A DNA stretch of 64,000 nt from Sandaracinaceae bacterium (GTDB taxonomy: Bacteria > Myxococcota_A > Polyangia > Polyangiales > Houyiibacteriaceae): the NCBI GenBank assembly GCA_020633055.1, contig JACKEJ010000007.1:682001-746000 (forward strand). Reading direction: 5' to 3'. The translations under genes were made by a program, and so were the position numbers. Below are positions 10,590 through 19,222 of the stretch, one piece after another (the first letter of the stretch is position 1; every line of letters starts with the position of its first letter). Below the pieces are notes generated by a model. It was not told the DNA's origin, did no database searches, and was given only the letters and a program-made list of their open reading frames with translations.

Positions 10590-11843
10590 ATGCGCTGTGT
10601 GGTCGTGGGTGCTGGGTTCGCCGGGAGCGCCGCGGCGCTGTTCCTGAGTCGCGCAGGGCACGAGGTGACCCTGCTGGAGGCCGTGCCCGACCCGAGCCCC
10701 GTGGGCGCCGGCATCATGCTGCAGCCCACGGGCATGCACGTGTTGGCGGAGCTGGGGCTGGCCGAGCCCATCGTGCGCGCGGGTCACCGCGTGGACGCCC
10801 TGCGTGGGCTGACGCACACGGGTCGACGGCTGTTCCAGCTACCGTACCAGGCTCGTGGGCCCGAGCTGTTCGGGCTGGGGCTGCACCGCGGCGTGCTGTT
10901 TCAGACGCTCTTCGACGCGGCGCGGGCCGAGTGCGCGCATGTTCGCTTGGGGGTCGCCGTGCAGCGTCTCGGACCCACGGGGTGCGTGGTGGCGAGCGAC
11001 GGAGAACAGCTGGGGCCCTTCGACCTGATCGTCGTGGCCGACGGAGCGCGCTCGCAGATTCGGGCGGCGGACTTCCCCGGCGCGCGGGACGTGCCCTACC
11101 CCTGGGGCGCGCTGTGGTTCGTCGCGGAGGACCCCGAGGGGCGCTACCGCGGGGAGCTGCTGCAGTGCGTGAGAGGGGCCCGCGAGATGGTCGGGATGCT
11201 GCCGACGGGACTCGCACCCAGTGGGGACACGCCGTTGGTCAGCCTGTTCGTGAGCACGCGGGTACGTGATGCCGAGGTCGTGCGCGCCGAGGGGGTGGCC
11301 GCGTTCCGCGAGCGCGTGCTGCGCGTGGCGCCCATGGCCGAGCCCATCTTGGACCAGCTGCCCAGCACGGAGGCGCTGCTGTTCGCGGGCTATCGCGACG
11401 TGCGCTTCACGCGCTGGAACGCCGGCAACGTGGTGTTCATCGGCGACGCCGCGCACGCCATGAGCCCCCAGCTGGGTCAGGGCAGCAACCTGGCGCTGGT
11501 CGACGCGCTGGTGCTCAGCCGGTGCATCGCCGCGCGGCCGGATGAAGTGGAGCTGGCGCTCGAGGCGTACAGCGCGGAGCGTCGCGCCCACCTCCGCTTC
11601 TATCAGCGCATGACGCGCTGGCTCACGCCGTTCTTCCAGTCGGACTCGACGCTGCTCGGGTGGGCCCGCGACCTGGGCTTCCCGCTGGGGGCCGCCCTGC
11701 CCCCGCTGCGCGAGCAGATGGTGGCCACGATGTGCGGCGGCAAGCTGGGCATGTTGCGCGGCAGCCTGCCCGCCGGGAGCTACGTGCCGCGCCTGGGTGC
11801 GGGGAACGACGACACGCGCGAACGCGACGTCGCGGCGCGTTGA
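10590..11843 (+). CDS. FAD-dependent monooxygenase (aromatic-ring hydroxylase type)
   Basis: A 417-residue flavoprotein of the PHBH/salicylate hydroxylase group, expected to use NAD(P)H and O2 to hydroxylate an unknown small substrate. Seen: N-terminal dinucleotide motif VVVGAGFAGSAAA, the DG motif in VVADGARSQIR, and the GD motif GDAAHAMSPQLGQG that binds the FAD ribityl/pyrophosphate. No signal peptide. A TAGCCT hexamer at 10577-10582 sits 7 nt before the ATG, the leaderless pattern seen elsewhere in the window. It follows the VWA gene by 13 nt but probably has its own promoter. Confidence 0.92.
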   Translation: MRCVVVGAGFAGSAAALFLSRAGHEVTLLEAVPDPSPVGAGIMLQPTGMHVLAELGLAEPIVRAGHRVDALRGLTHTGRRLFQLPYQARGPELFGLGLHRGVLFQTLFDAARAECAHVRLGVAVQRLGPTGCVVASDGEQLGPFDLIVVADGARSQIRAADFPGARDVPYPWGALWFVAEDPEGRYRGELLQCVRGAREMVGMLPTGLAPSGDTPLVSLFVSTRVRDAEVVRAEGVAAFRERVLRVAPMAEPILDQLPSTEALLFAGYRDVRFTRWNAGNVVFIGDAAHAMSPQLGQGSNLALVDALVLSRCIAARPDEVELALEAYSAERRAHLRFYQRMTRWLTPFFQSDSTLLGWARDLGFPLGAALPPLREQMVATMCGGKLGMLRGSLPAGSYVPRLGAGNDDTRERDVAAR

Positions 11844-11874
11844 TGTCCGGGGCCGCGTAGCGCACCCTCCCCCC

Positions 11875-12600
11875 ATGTACGAAGCGCTGGTCGCGGTGGA
11901 CGCGCCCCCCAACCTGATCGCCTGGGCCTCGTCGGCGACCAACGACCATGCTGATGGCGCCTCCCTGTTGCAGAGCAACGAGGATCCCACGTGGGCCATC
12001 TGGATCTGCGCCGCATCCGGCGTGCCCCTGCGCGCCTTGGTGGAGGCCGTCGCGCTCGAGGCCGAGTCGGCTGTGCGCAGACTGGGCGAGTCCCAGCCGG
12101 CGCTCCTGGAAGTGCTGGAGGTGACCCGCGGGACGCTCGCCCGACGCATGGACCCGAGCGTCGCGCTCAGTGCAGCGGACAAGGCCGACGCGCTCGCGGC
12201 GAACCCCGTGGGCTCCTACCGCTCCTTGGGTTCGCAGCTGGTGGTCACGCCAGTGGCCTCGGCGTGCGCCTACTTGGCGCGAGCGAGTGAGGCGCTCGCG
12301 GTCTCGGAGCTCAGCCTAGCCACGCAGCGTGTGGCGAGCGCCCGCGGGTACGCGGCCTTGCTGGGCATGGGCCCGAGCGCGTTCATGCCGCCCTCCGCAG
12401 GGGCCCTCTGCTTGAACCCGGCGACACTGGCCGACGACCCCGTACAGCGCCAGGCCCTGTTCGTCCCCGCAGCCGTCGCCGAGGCCGTGGTGGAGCTGGG
12501 GGCCGCGGCCGAGCGTGAGCGGGGAGCGCGTGACCCGAAGCATGACGCCGCCATGAACCAGCGGCTGTCCGACCTGCTATCGCCGCTGATCTTGTCGTAG
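11875..12600 (+). CDS. Hypothetical protein
   Basis: A 241-residue Ala/Leu-rich soluble protein with no recognised motif, signal peptide or membrane segment. Composition suggests mostly helical structure. Start at ATG 11875 (MYEALVAVDAPP); only a C-rich stretch precedes it, with TAGCGC about 12 nt upstream. It is 31 nt downstream of the monooxygenase and converges with the large response-regulator gene. Confidence 0.7.
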   Translation: MYEALVAVDAPPNLIAWASSATNDHADGASLLQSNEDPTWAIWICAASGVPLRALVEAVALEAESAVRRLGESQPALLEVLEVTRGTLARRMDPSVALSAADKADALAANPVGSYRSLGSQLVVTPVASACAYLARASEALAVSELSLATQRVASARGYAALLGMGPSAFMPPSAGALCLNPATLADDPVQRQALFVPAAVAEAVVELGAAAERERGARDPKHDAAMNQRLSDLLSPLILS

Positions 12601-12619
12601 GCGCCGGCGCCTCAGAGGC

Positions 12620-15600
12620 TCAGATCTCGGGCACTGGCACCACGCGCGTGTGTCCGCCGGGCACGAAGTAGAAGCGCTGCACGGTGGTCTCCCCGATGCG
12701 GAAGTTCACGATGTGCCGCCCCTCGGGGAGCGACACCTGCTGCGGTGGCGGCCCCAGCGTCTGGTCGCCCAGCGACACCACCACGTTGGGGGTACGCCCC
12801 GCCAGGATGTGCAGGACGCCATGTCCGTCGGGCACCCGCCCCCCTTCGAGGCGCGCGCCCTCCGTCACGGTGCCGAAGGTCAGCCCGTCCTCGCGCGGCT
12901 CGTCGTCGCCAGCAGGTTCGGGTGCGCCCTCACTCGGGTCCTCGGTCGCGTCCGTGTCTGGCGCGTCCTCGTCCGCGCCGGGGTCGTCGCTGGGGCCCTC
13001 GTGGTCTTCACCGGCCTCGGGTGCGCTCGTGGGGACGTCGGGCACGGGCGCGTCCGAGGCGTTGCTCTCCGCGACCATCATGTAGCCCACGTACCCCACG
13101 GCCATGAGCATGAACAGCATGGCGAACCACGTGAGCGGTCCGAGCCCTTGGCGAACGGGTTCTTCGTCCGTGTCTGCGTCTACCGCGAGCTCGGCAGGCA
13201 CGTAGGCGGCGGCGGGCGGCGCGCCCAGCGCCAGCTCCAGGGAGCCGTCGTGCAACGGGTCGAAGGCGTCGTCCGCGGTCACGGGTGGCGACATGGGCGC
13301 GGCCTGCGTGACGGGCGCGCCGAGGGGCAATGGCTCGGCGCCGTCGTCGTTCGCGGCGTGGAGCGCGTCCGCCACGGAGGCATGCGACACCCGCGCGGCG
13401 GGCATCAGCAGCAGCGGCGCCGCGTCATCCGCATCTTCGCGGTCCAGGTCGTCCAGGCGATCCGCGAGTGCATCGTCCAGGGCGAGCGCATCCGCCGGGA
13501 GGCCTCCCGCCTCGTCCATCGCCGGGCTGGCCGAGAGCAGCTCCTCCTGCTCGCTCAGTGAGGTCGCGACCAAGTCGACCCCGTGATGGTCGCGCACGCC
13601 CAGGATGACGCCGCGCCGTGCGAGCTCGAGCAACGCCGCCTCCACCGTCTGGGGGGCATGAACACTGCCGACCAGCAGTTCGCGTGGCGTCTGACCGCGA
13701 CCGAGGGCGGCCGCCACGGCCCCCACCTCGCCCGGAGCCGTCGCCTCGAACGAATCGAGCGCGTCCTCGTCGAGGCCCAGCGAGTCCACGCTGGCCAACG
13801 CTTCGCCCGAGACGGAATCGATCAGCGCACCCAGCCGCGCACACGCGTCGGCCACGCTCACCCGCGGCGCGCCACCCGCCATGCTGTGGCGCACGTCTCC
13901 GTCGAGCTCCTCGATGGCGAAGCGGCCGGTGCTGACACCCACCAGCACCCGCAGGGCGCGGTCTCCACGCGAGAACCCGCCGTCCGTGGCGGTGCACGAC
14001 ACAGACACGATCTCGCGTCCGCGTAGCTCGACCTCGAACAGGTTGAACGCGTCGCGCACGGTCAGCAGCGCGTGCTCGCGTTCGCGCTGGATGGTGGCCA
14101 GGAGACACGGGATGCCGAGGCCCTCGACCCGCCCGCGCACGGTGCCGCCCGCACGCAAGCGCGCCTCGAACTGGGCGCGCGGTCGCAGCACGTCGCGCAC
14201 CTTGGCCAGGATCTGCGTCGACTCGGCTTCTTTGCGAAGGTACCCGCGGGCCCCGGCGCGCAGCTCGCGCATGCGGGACAGGAAGTCCTCGCGCCAGCTC
14301 AGCAAGATGACCGGGGTCTCGGACACGCTCGGGTCGCGCGACAGGGCACGGCACAGCGCGAGGCCGTCCATGTTCGGCATCAGGATGTCGCTGACGATGG
14401 CGTCGGGCGGCTGAGCGCGGGCAGCCGCGAGCGCCACGGCGCCGTCCTCGGCCTGCACCACGTGGGCGCCCTCGTCCTCGAGCAGCTGCGCGAAGAACCA
14501 GCGCACGGCCGGGTCGTCGTCCGCGACGATCACGCGCCGGCCCCGCAGCGAGATCTCGGCCTCGATGGAAGCCTCGCGTGCCTCTTCTTCGGCCGTGGGC
14601 TCGAGGTCGTTGAAGGACACGAGCGCCGGACCACGTCGACCGGCCGGGTCTCGGAAGTGCACGCGCCCGGAAGAGCGCTCGGACAAGTGCGCGCGCACGC
14701 GAGCAATGGCCGCCCAGGCTGCCGCCAGCACCTCGCTACCGTCGCCGAGGGGCACGGCCACGTCCGGACCTCGGTCCGCGGAGAGCACGAGCCCACGCCG
14801 GATCTCCTCGGCGATGCGCTCGGCCACGTCGTTGACGGTCAGGTCGCCGAGGGGCGCCCAGGTGGCGGCCTCGCCCAGGTCGGCCACGCGATGCACCGTC
14901 TGCAGGATGGTCTTCACGTGGAGGGGCTTGCGCAGCGAGTCCACCGCGCCGGCCTCGCGCAGGGCGATGGTGTCCACGGGCACGCCAGGCTGGAACAGCA
15001 CCACCACGGGGACGAAGTCGGTCAGCGCGTCGCGCCGCAGCCGGGCCAAGAGGCCGTTGGTGCCGATGCAGACGGTGGCGTCCGCGAGGATGAGGTCGGG
15101 CGCGCTGGCCCACGCGAGCTGCGTGGCTTCTTCGGCGTTGGCGGCGACCAGCACCTCGAACTGCTCGGCCGGGAGCGCCGCGCGGATGAGCGTCTCGCTG
15201 TCGGCGTCGGTGCAGATGAGCGCGCTGACGATGGAGCGCTGAGGCGCGCTGTACCCTCCAGCGCTGGTGGTGCTCTCGGGCGGGGGGACGCTGGCGCGCG
15301 CGGAGCCCACCGTGGCAGGCGAGGCCGTGGTGAAGGGCGCAGGCGGCTTCATGGGCACGAGCCGGGCTTCGTGCGAGGCCACTGGCGCTGGCTCGGCCTT
15401 CGGGCGCGGTGCGGGCTCGGTGCGGACGGCTGGCGCGTGCCGGGGGACAGAAGGCGCGGCCGTGTGGGTCGCGACCGCTGCGCGCGGGCTGGGTGCTGCG
15501 GCCGCTGGTCGCGTGGCTGGCGCCGGGGTGACCTGGGGAGCGCGGGGCGCGGCGGGCGGGAGGTGCGTGGCCTGGGACGCAGGGGCTGCGGGCTGAGGCA

Positions 15601-16312
15601 CGCGTGGCGCGCTGAGGGCCGAGGGCGCGTGGGACGCAGGGCGCGTGGCGCTGCGCGTGGGGGCAGACGAGGGAATGGATGGCAGCGGCGCGGGGCTGGG
15701 CCTCCCGGACAACGACGACCCGGGCGGTGCGCCGGGCGGCGGCGGCCGGTTGGAGCCCGATCCGGGCGGCGCTGGAGCCTTCAGCCCGGGTGGCTGAAAG
15801 CCCATCATCGTGGGCTTGTGCGCGCGCGCTGGCCGTGCGGCGGGACGCGCGGACGGAGCGCTCGCCGGGGCGGGCGGCGCTGCGGGCGGGGGCGTGGAGC
15901 CGACGTGTACCATGGGCATGGGCGCCGCAGAGGGGCGTGCTGCGCCGGGCGCAGGCACGATCGACGGACGGAGGCCGGCGTTCGCGCCCTCCACCAACGA
16001 AGGCAGGGTGGCGACGAGGTGCGTCAGCTCGTCCAGCTCGCCTTGAGACACCGGGCGCGCTTCGTCGCGCGCGCGCTCGAGCATGCCCGCGCCATCGGAC
16101 AGCGCCGACGCGAGGCCGTGCATGCGGAACACCTGCGCCGACGCATAGAGCGCCTGCAGGCGGGCGCGGAAGTCGTCGCGTGGGCGGGCGGCCTCGGGGC
16201 TGCCCACCAGCAAGGCCAACGCCCCGCGCAGCTCCCCCGACTTGGCCGGGAGGCTGTCTACGAAGCGCTGGCGCGCGAGCCCGAGCGCCGTGTCATGGGG
16301 TTGCTGAGGCAC
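12620..16312 (-). CDS. Membrane-anchored multi-domain response regulator (REC-REC-PATAN)
   Basis: About 1230 residues. Order: a helical N-terminus that could be an Hpt-like bundle; a long Pro/Ala-rich linker; a first receiver domain (LILADA, LRKPLH); a second, canonical receiver (VADDDPAVRWFF, SDILMPNMDG, LLSW, LRKEAES); a PATAN/DUF4388 domain (GTVRGRVEGLG to RFAIEELD); an acidic linker; one transmembrane helix (WFAMLFMLMAVGYVGYMMVA); a second acidic linker; and a C-terminal PEGA-like beta domain (LPEGRHIVNFRIG). The receiver part would be cytoplasmic and the PEGA-like part outside the inner membrane. No output HTH is seen, so signalling is probably by protein contact. GTG 16312 is chosen because longer starts overlap the tRNA-Gly promoter. 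Confidence 0.85.
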   Translation of the reverse strand: MPQQPHDTALGLARQRFVDSLPAKSGELRGALALLVGSPEAARPRDDFRARLQALYASAQVFRMHGLASALSDGAGMLERARDEARPVSQGELDELTHLVATLPSLVEGANAGLRPSIVPAPGAARPSAAPMPMVHVGSTPPPAAPPAPASAPSARPAARPARAHKPTMMGFQPPGLKAPAPPGSGSNRPPPPGAPPGSSLSGRPSPAPLPSIPSSAPTRSATRPASHAPSALSAPRVPQPAAPASQATHLPPAAPRAPQVTPAPATRPAAAAPSPRAAVATHTAAPSVPRHAPAVRTEPAPRPKAEPAPVASHEARLVPMKPPAPFTTASPATVGSARASVPPPESTTSAGGYSAPQRSIVSALICTDADSETLIRAALPAEQFEVLVAANAEEATQLAWASAPDLILADATVCIGTNGLLARLRRDALTDFVPVVVLFQPGVPVDTIALREAGAVDSLRKPLHVKTILQTVHRVADLGEAATWAPLGDLTVNDVAERIAEEIRRGLVLSADRGPDVAVPLGDGSEVLAAAWAAIARVRAHLSERSSGRVHFRDPAGRRGPALVSFNDLEPTAEEEAREASIEAEISLRGRRVIVADDDPAVRWFFAQLLEDEGAHVVQAEDGAVALAAARAQPPDAIVSDILMPNMDGLALCRALSRDPSVSETPVILLSWREDFLSRMRELRAGARGYLRKEAESTQILAKVRDVLRPRAQFEARLRAGGTVRGRVEGLGIPCLLATIQREREHALLTVRDAFNLFEVELRGREIVSVSCTATDGGFSRGDRALRVLVGVSTGRFAIEELDGDVRHSMAGGAPRVSVADACARLGALIDSVSGEALASVDSLGLDEDALDSFEATAPGEVGAVAAALGRGQTPRELLVGSVHAPQTVEAALLELARRGVILGVRDHHGVDLVATSLSEQEELLSASPAMDEAGGLPADALALDDALADRLDDLDREDADDAAPLLLMPAARVSHASVADALHAANDDGAEPLPLGAPVTQAAPMSPPVTADDAFDPLHDGSLELALGAPPAAAYVPAELAVDADTDEEPVRQGLGPLTWFAMLFMLMAVGYVGYMMVAESNASDAPVPDVPTSAPEAGEDHEGPSDDPGADEDAPDTDATEDPSEGAPEPAGDDEPREDGLTFGTVTEGARLEGGRVPDGHGVLHILAGRTPNVVVSLGDQTLGPPPQQVSLPEGRHIVNFRIGETTVQRFYFVPGGHTRVVPVPEI

Positions 16313-16416
16313 GTCCGCCCGAGTGTACGCATCCGGCCGGACGTGGCCAGTTTCCCCACATGACGGCACGCCGAACGGCCCCGTGAACAGAACGCACGAC
16401 CCCCGCGCGCCACCCC

Positions 16417-16445
16417 TTGACACCCCCCGAAGCGCGGCCTAGTTT
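16417..16445 (+). promoter_or_regulatory. tRNA-Gly promoter
   Basis: TTGACA at 16417-16422 and TAGTTT at 16440-16445 with 17-nt spacing; transcription would begin a few nt before the mature tRNA 5' end at 16457. Confidence 0.85.
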
Positions 16446-16456
16446 TCGGCTCCTTC

Positions 16457-16529
16457 GCGGGTGTAACTCAGTCGGTAGAGTGCCAGCTTCCCAAGCTGGA
16501 TGTCGCGGGTTCGAATCCCGTCGCCCGCT
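16457..16529 (+). tRNA. tRNA-Gly (CCC)
   Basis: Acceptor GCGGGTG/CGCCCGC, anticodon stem CCAGC/GCTGG with loop TTCCCAA (anticodon CCC), T-arm GGTTCGAATCC. CCA is not encoded. A strong promoter precedes it and a hairpin terminator follows, so it is a single-gene transcript. Confidence 0.95.
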
Positions 16530-16551
16530 CAAAACAGTGCGTTTCAAGGCT

Positions 16552-16590
16552 CGGCCGGTTAGGGATCCCCCTACCCGGCCGTTCTCTTCC
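16552..16590 (+). terminator. Terminator after tRNA-Gly
   Basis: CGGCCGGTTAGGG pairs with CCCCTACCCGGCCG (one mismatch), followed by TTCTCTT. It lies 23 nt past the tRNA. Confidence 0.8.
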
Positions 16591-16663
16591 GTCCATGTTC
16601 GACCGAGCGCTCAAGCGACGCCGCGGTGGGAACCCGCGCGTTGGTTTGCTAGGCTGCCGCGCG

Positions 16664-17677
16664 ATGAGGACGGCGGAGACCACCCAACGGCCACGCCACG
16701 TCGGCAACGTCTGGAGGTCCGGAAGCCTCGTCAGGGTGCGCTTGCTGATAAACAGCGTGAGATGGAGTCGAGCATGCTGGATCCCGCTGTTGATACTGGC
16801 CACGTGGGTGGGCGTCCCGGCGCCTGCGCTCGCGCACCGCGTGCTTCTCTCGACGGGCGACGACGTGTCGTCATGTGCATCGCGCGAGGAGCTCTCGGCG
16901 CGCGTGCACGCCGCGCTGCGTTTCCCGGAGCATCCGGAGCACGAGCTCCGCATCGACATCCGGCACGTGCGCGAGACCTACGAGCTGACCCTGGTCGTGT
17001 TCGATGAGGTCGGCACCCAGCTCACGCGGCGCGACCTGGTGAGCCGCGCTGCGGGCTGCCGCGAGCTGGACGACACACTGGTGCTGGTGTCGGCCCTGAT
17101 GCTGGACGCCGCCGTCGCCGAACGACGCGCGACCGCAGCCGAGCACCGGTCGGTGCGGTGGAGCGCGGGGCTCGTCTCCGGGACGCGCTTTCTCGCGTTG
17201 CCCCGCGCGTACATCGACGGCGGCCTCGCGCTCTCGATGCGGAGACCACATGTCTTTACGGTCGTTCGCCTCGTGGTCGGGAGCGCGGTCCGGACCGCAG
17301 CGGCCGAGGGCCAGCTTCAGCTACGCGCGCTCACTGCAGAGGCGACGCTGTGTGGCCTCGCGCTAGAACGACGACGGTTCGCTCTCGGCGTCTGTGGGAG
17401 CCTCACGGCGGGGCAGCTGCGCGGTCGCACGCGTGGCTTGCTGGTCGAGAACGCGACCATCCGCACCCCCCACACGAGGACGGGGGTCGGGCTCACAACC
17501 GTGTTCGAGCCTGCCTCGTGGTTCGCGCTCTCGGCCTCGGTGGTCGTGGACGCCGCGCTGACGCGGACGTCGTTCGCGGTGAGCCAGCTGGACGGCCCCG
17601 AGGTCATCTACCGCGTCCCCCGCGTCGGTGCGCGCCTGGAGTTCGCGGCGCTGATTCGCATCGATAGAGGCCCGTGA
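16664..17677 (+). CDS. Hypothetical secreted/outer-membrane protein
   Basis: A 337-residue protein with a hydrophobic export segment (WIPLLILATWVGVPAPALA) after an extended basic N-terminus. Thereafter it alternates short beta-type stretches, and the C-terminal half (GLALERRRFALGVCG, ALIRIDRGP end) resembles a small outer-membrane beta barrel. No named family recognised. TAGGCT at 16650-16655 is 8 nt before the ATG, supporting this start; the export segment would then begin near residue 37, so an internal GTG start near 16736-16757 is also possible. First gene of a four-gene rightward cluster with an FG-GAP lipoprotein and an ECF sigma factor. Confidence 0.7.
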   Translation: MRTAETTQRPRHVGNVWRSGSLVRVRLLINSVRWSRACWIPLLILATWVGVPAPALAHRVLLSTGDDVSSCASREELSARVHAALRFPEHPEHELRIDIRHVRETYELTLVVFDEVGTQLTRRDLVSRAAGCRELDDTLVLVSALMLDAAVAERRATAAEHRSVRWSAGLVSGTRFLALPRAYIDGGLALSMRRPHVFTVVRLVVGSAVRTAAAEGQLQLRALTAEATLCGLALERRRFALGVCGSLTAGQLRGRTRGLLVENATIRTPHTRTGVGLTTVFEPASWFALSASVVVDAALTRTSFAVSQLDGPEVIYRVPRVGARLEFAALIRIDRGP

Positions 17678-17752
17678 GGGGAAGACGAAGAAAAAGTGAT
17701 GGTGACCAGGGAGACGGAACAGCCCACCTCGAAGGAAGGAAAAGGAACCGTC

Positions 17753-19219
17753 ATGCCCTACTCACAACGTGCTGCCCTCTTCACGCTACTCTCGCTCGGT
17801 CTCGCCGCTGGCTGCGCGGACGACTCACTCGTCGGCCGCTCTGGCCGCATCCCCATTGACAGTCGGCAGTCCACCCTGGGGACGTTTCATGCGGACGCCA
17901 GCGCGACCGCGGGCGACGTCAACGGGGACGGCTTCGTGGACCTGGTCGTGTGGACGAACGCGTCCCAGCCGCGCGATACCAGCGGCATCCCAACCGGCCC
18001 CGTCATGGAGCTCTTCGTGTTCCTCGGCAGCGACAATGGCTTCGACGGAACCCTAGCCCCAGAAGACGCTGACACCACGCTGACGCTCCGCGAGCACGAG
18101 TTCGTCGCGCACGCACGGACGCAGGACCTCGACGGGGACGGCGCGGCCGAGATCGTCGTCCACGCGCTGGTGGAGTCCTCCGACGCCTTCCCGAGCAGCT
18201 CCGAGATCACGCCAGCGGTCCTCGCGGCCCCGCCTGTCGGTTCGGTGTATGTCGTGGACGGCGCTGGGCTCCCTGCGGGCGTCCACCCCATCGAGAGCGT
18301 CGGCGCGCGCACGCCCGCATATCGGGCGGGCATGGACTATGCCGTGCGCGCCCCCCTCCCCGTCCGCGACCTCGACGGGACCGCGGGCGCCGAGTTCGTG
18401 ACCGAACCCTACCGCACGATCCCCATCGGGGTATCGAACCTCACGGTCCGTGACCTGGCGACGGGGGCCGCGCGGGTCGAGCTGGTCGCACCCGAGAACA
18501 CGTTCATGGACGTTCGCGGCGTGCTCGACTACGACGGTGACGGCATCGACGACCTCGCCGTCCTCTACGTCCGGACCGAGGGCGGAAACCCGACGCTCTA
18601 CGGGTCCTGGACCGCCGTGGGTCTCGGGGTGTTCTTTGGACCCCTCGACGCGAACCGCACGCTGGGAGACGTCGACGCACCGATGTTCGACTTCCCCGGC
18701 ATCTCCTTGGCGCCCGCCGCCGTCAGCTCCTTCGTCCTGGATGGCGCGGTGTCCACGGTCGTCGGTGACTTCGGCAGCGACGACCGAGATGATCTCCTGT
18801 TCACCGCTGTCGACGGGACGAGCCTCTTCCTCCCCGGTGGACCGAGGGTCGCACCGCGCAGGGTCCTGCCGCTCGCGGTCGACCGCACCACGGAAGATGA
18901 GCGCCCTCTATGGGCGACCGCCGTGCGCGGAGGTGGCCCGTCGGGCGAAGATGCCGTGTTCCTCGTCGCGCAAGACACCCTCTCGCTGCGCGTACCGGGC
19001 GTGACGGGGCTCGTGACCGGAGTCGAACGCGAGGACGGGGTACTGATCCGCCGCGAGACCATCGAGCGCGCAGGTGATGCGGGAGCCCCCGTGTTCACGA
19101 CGCTGGGGGGCGCCGTGGCGGACTTCGACGGGGACGGCAAGCTCGACCTGGCGCTCGGCGCGAGGGCCGACGCGACCGACAGGAGCCTCGTGCACATCCT
19201 CTACGGCTTCGGAGGGTAG
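17753..19219 (+). CDS. FG-GAP/VCBS-repeat lipoprotein
   Basis: A 488-residue predicted lipoprotein: signal LFTLLSLGLAAGC with the lipobox cysteine near residue 20. It carries at least five calcium-binding FG-GAP-like loops (DVNGDGFVDLVV, DLDGDGAAEIVV, DYDGDGIDDLAVL, DFGSDDRDDLLF, DFDGDGKLDLALG), consistent with an integrin-alpha-like beta propeller exposed on the cell surface or periplasmic face. The ATG at 17753 follows AAGGAAAAGGAA. It ends 3 nt before the ECF sigma gene, so the two are co-translated; it may be a sensor or a target for that sigma factor (inference). Confidence 0.88.
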   Translation: MPYSQRAALFTLLSLGLAAGCADDSLVGRSGRIPIDSRQSTLGTFHADASATAGDVNGDGFVDLVVWTNASQPRDTSGIPTGPVMELFVFLGSDNGFDGTLAPEDADTTLTLREHEFVAHARTQDLDGDGAAEIVVHALVESSDAFPSSSEITPAVLAAPPVGSVYVVDGAGLPAGVHPIESVGARTPAYRAGMDYAVRAPLPVRDLDGTAGAEFVTEPYRTIPIGVSNLTVRDLATGAARVELVAPENTFMDVRGVLDYDGDGIDDLAVLYVRTEGGNPTLYGSWTAVGLGVFFGPLDANRTLGDVDAPMFDFPGISLAPAAVSSFVLDGAVSTVVGDFGSDDRDDLLFTAVDGTSLFLPGGPRVAPRRVLPLAVDRTTEDERPLWATAVRGGGPSGEDAVFLVAQDTLSLRVPGVTGLVTGVEREDGVLIRRETIERAGDAGAPVFTTLGGAVADFDGDGKLDLALGARADATDRSLVHILYGFGG

Positions 19220-19222
19220 CGC

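Noticed and set aside
14072..16363. Rightward 763-residue open frame
   Set aside because: Antisense to the REC-PATAN protein; composition is Arg/Gly/His-rich with no domain.
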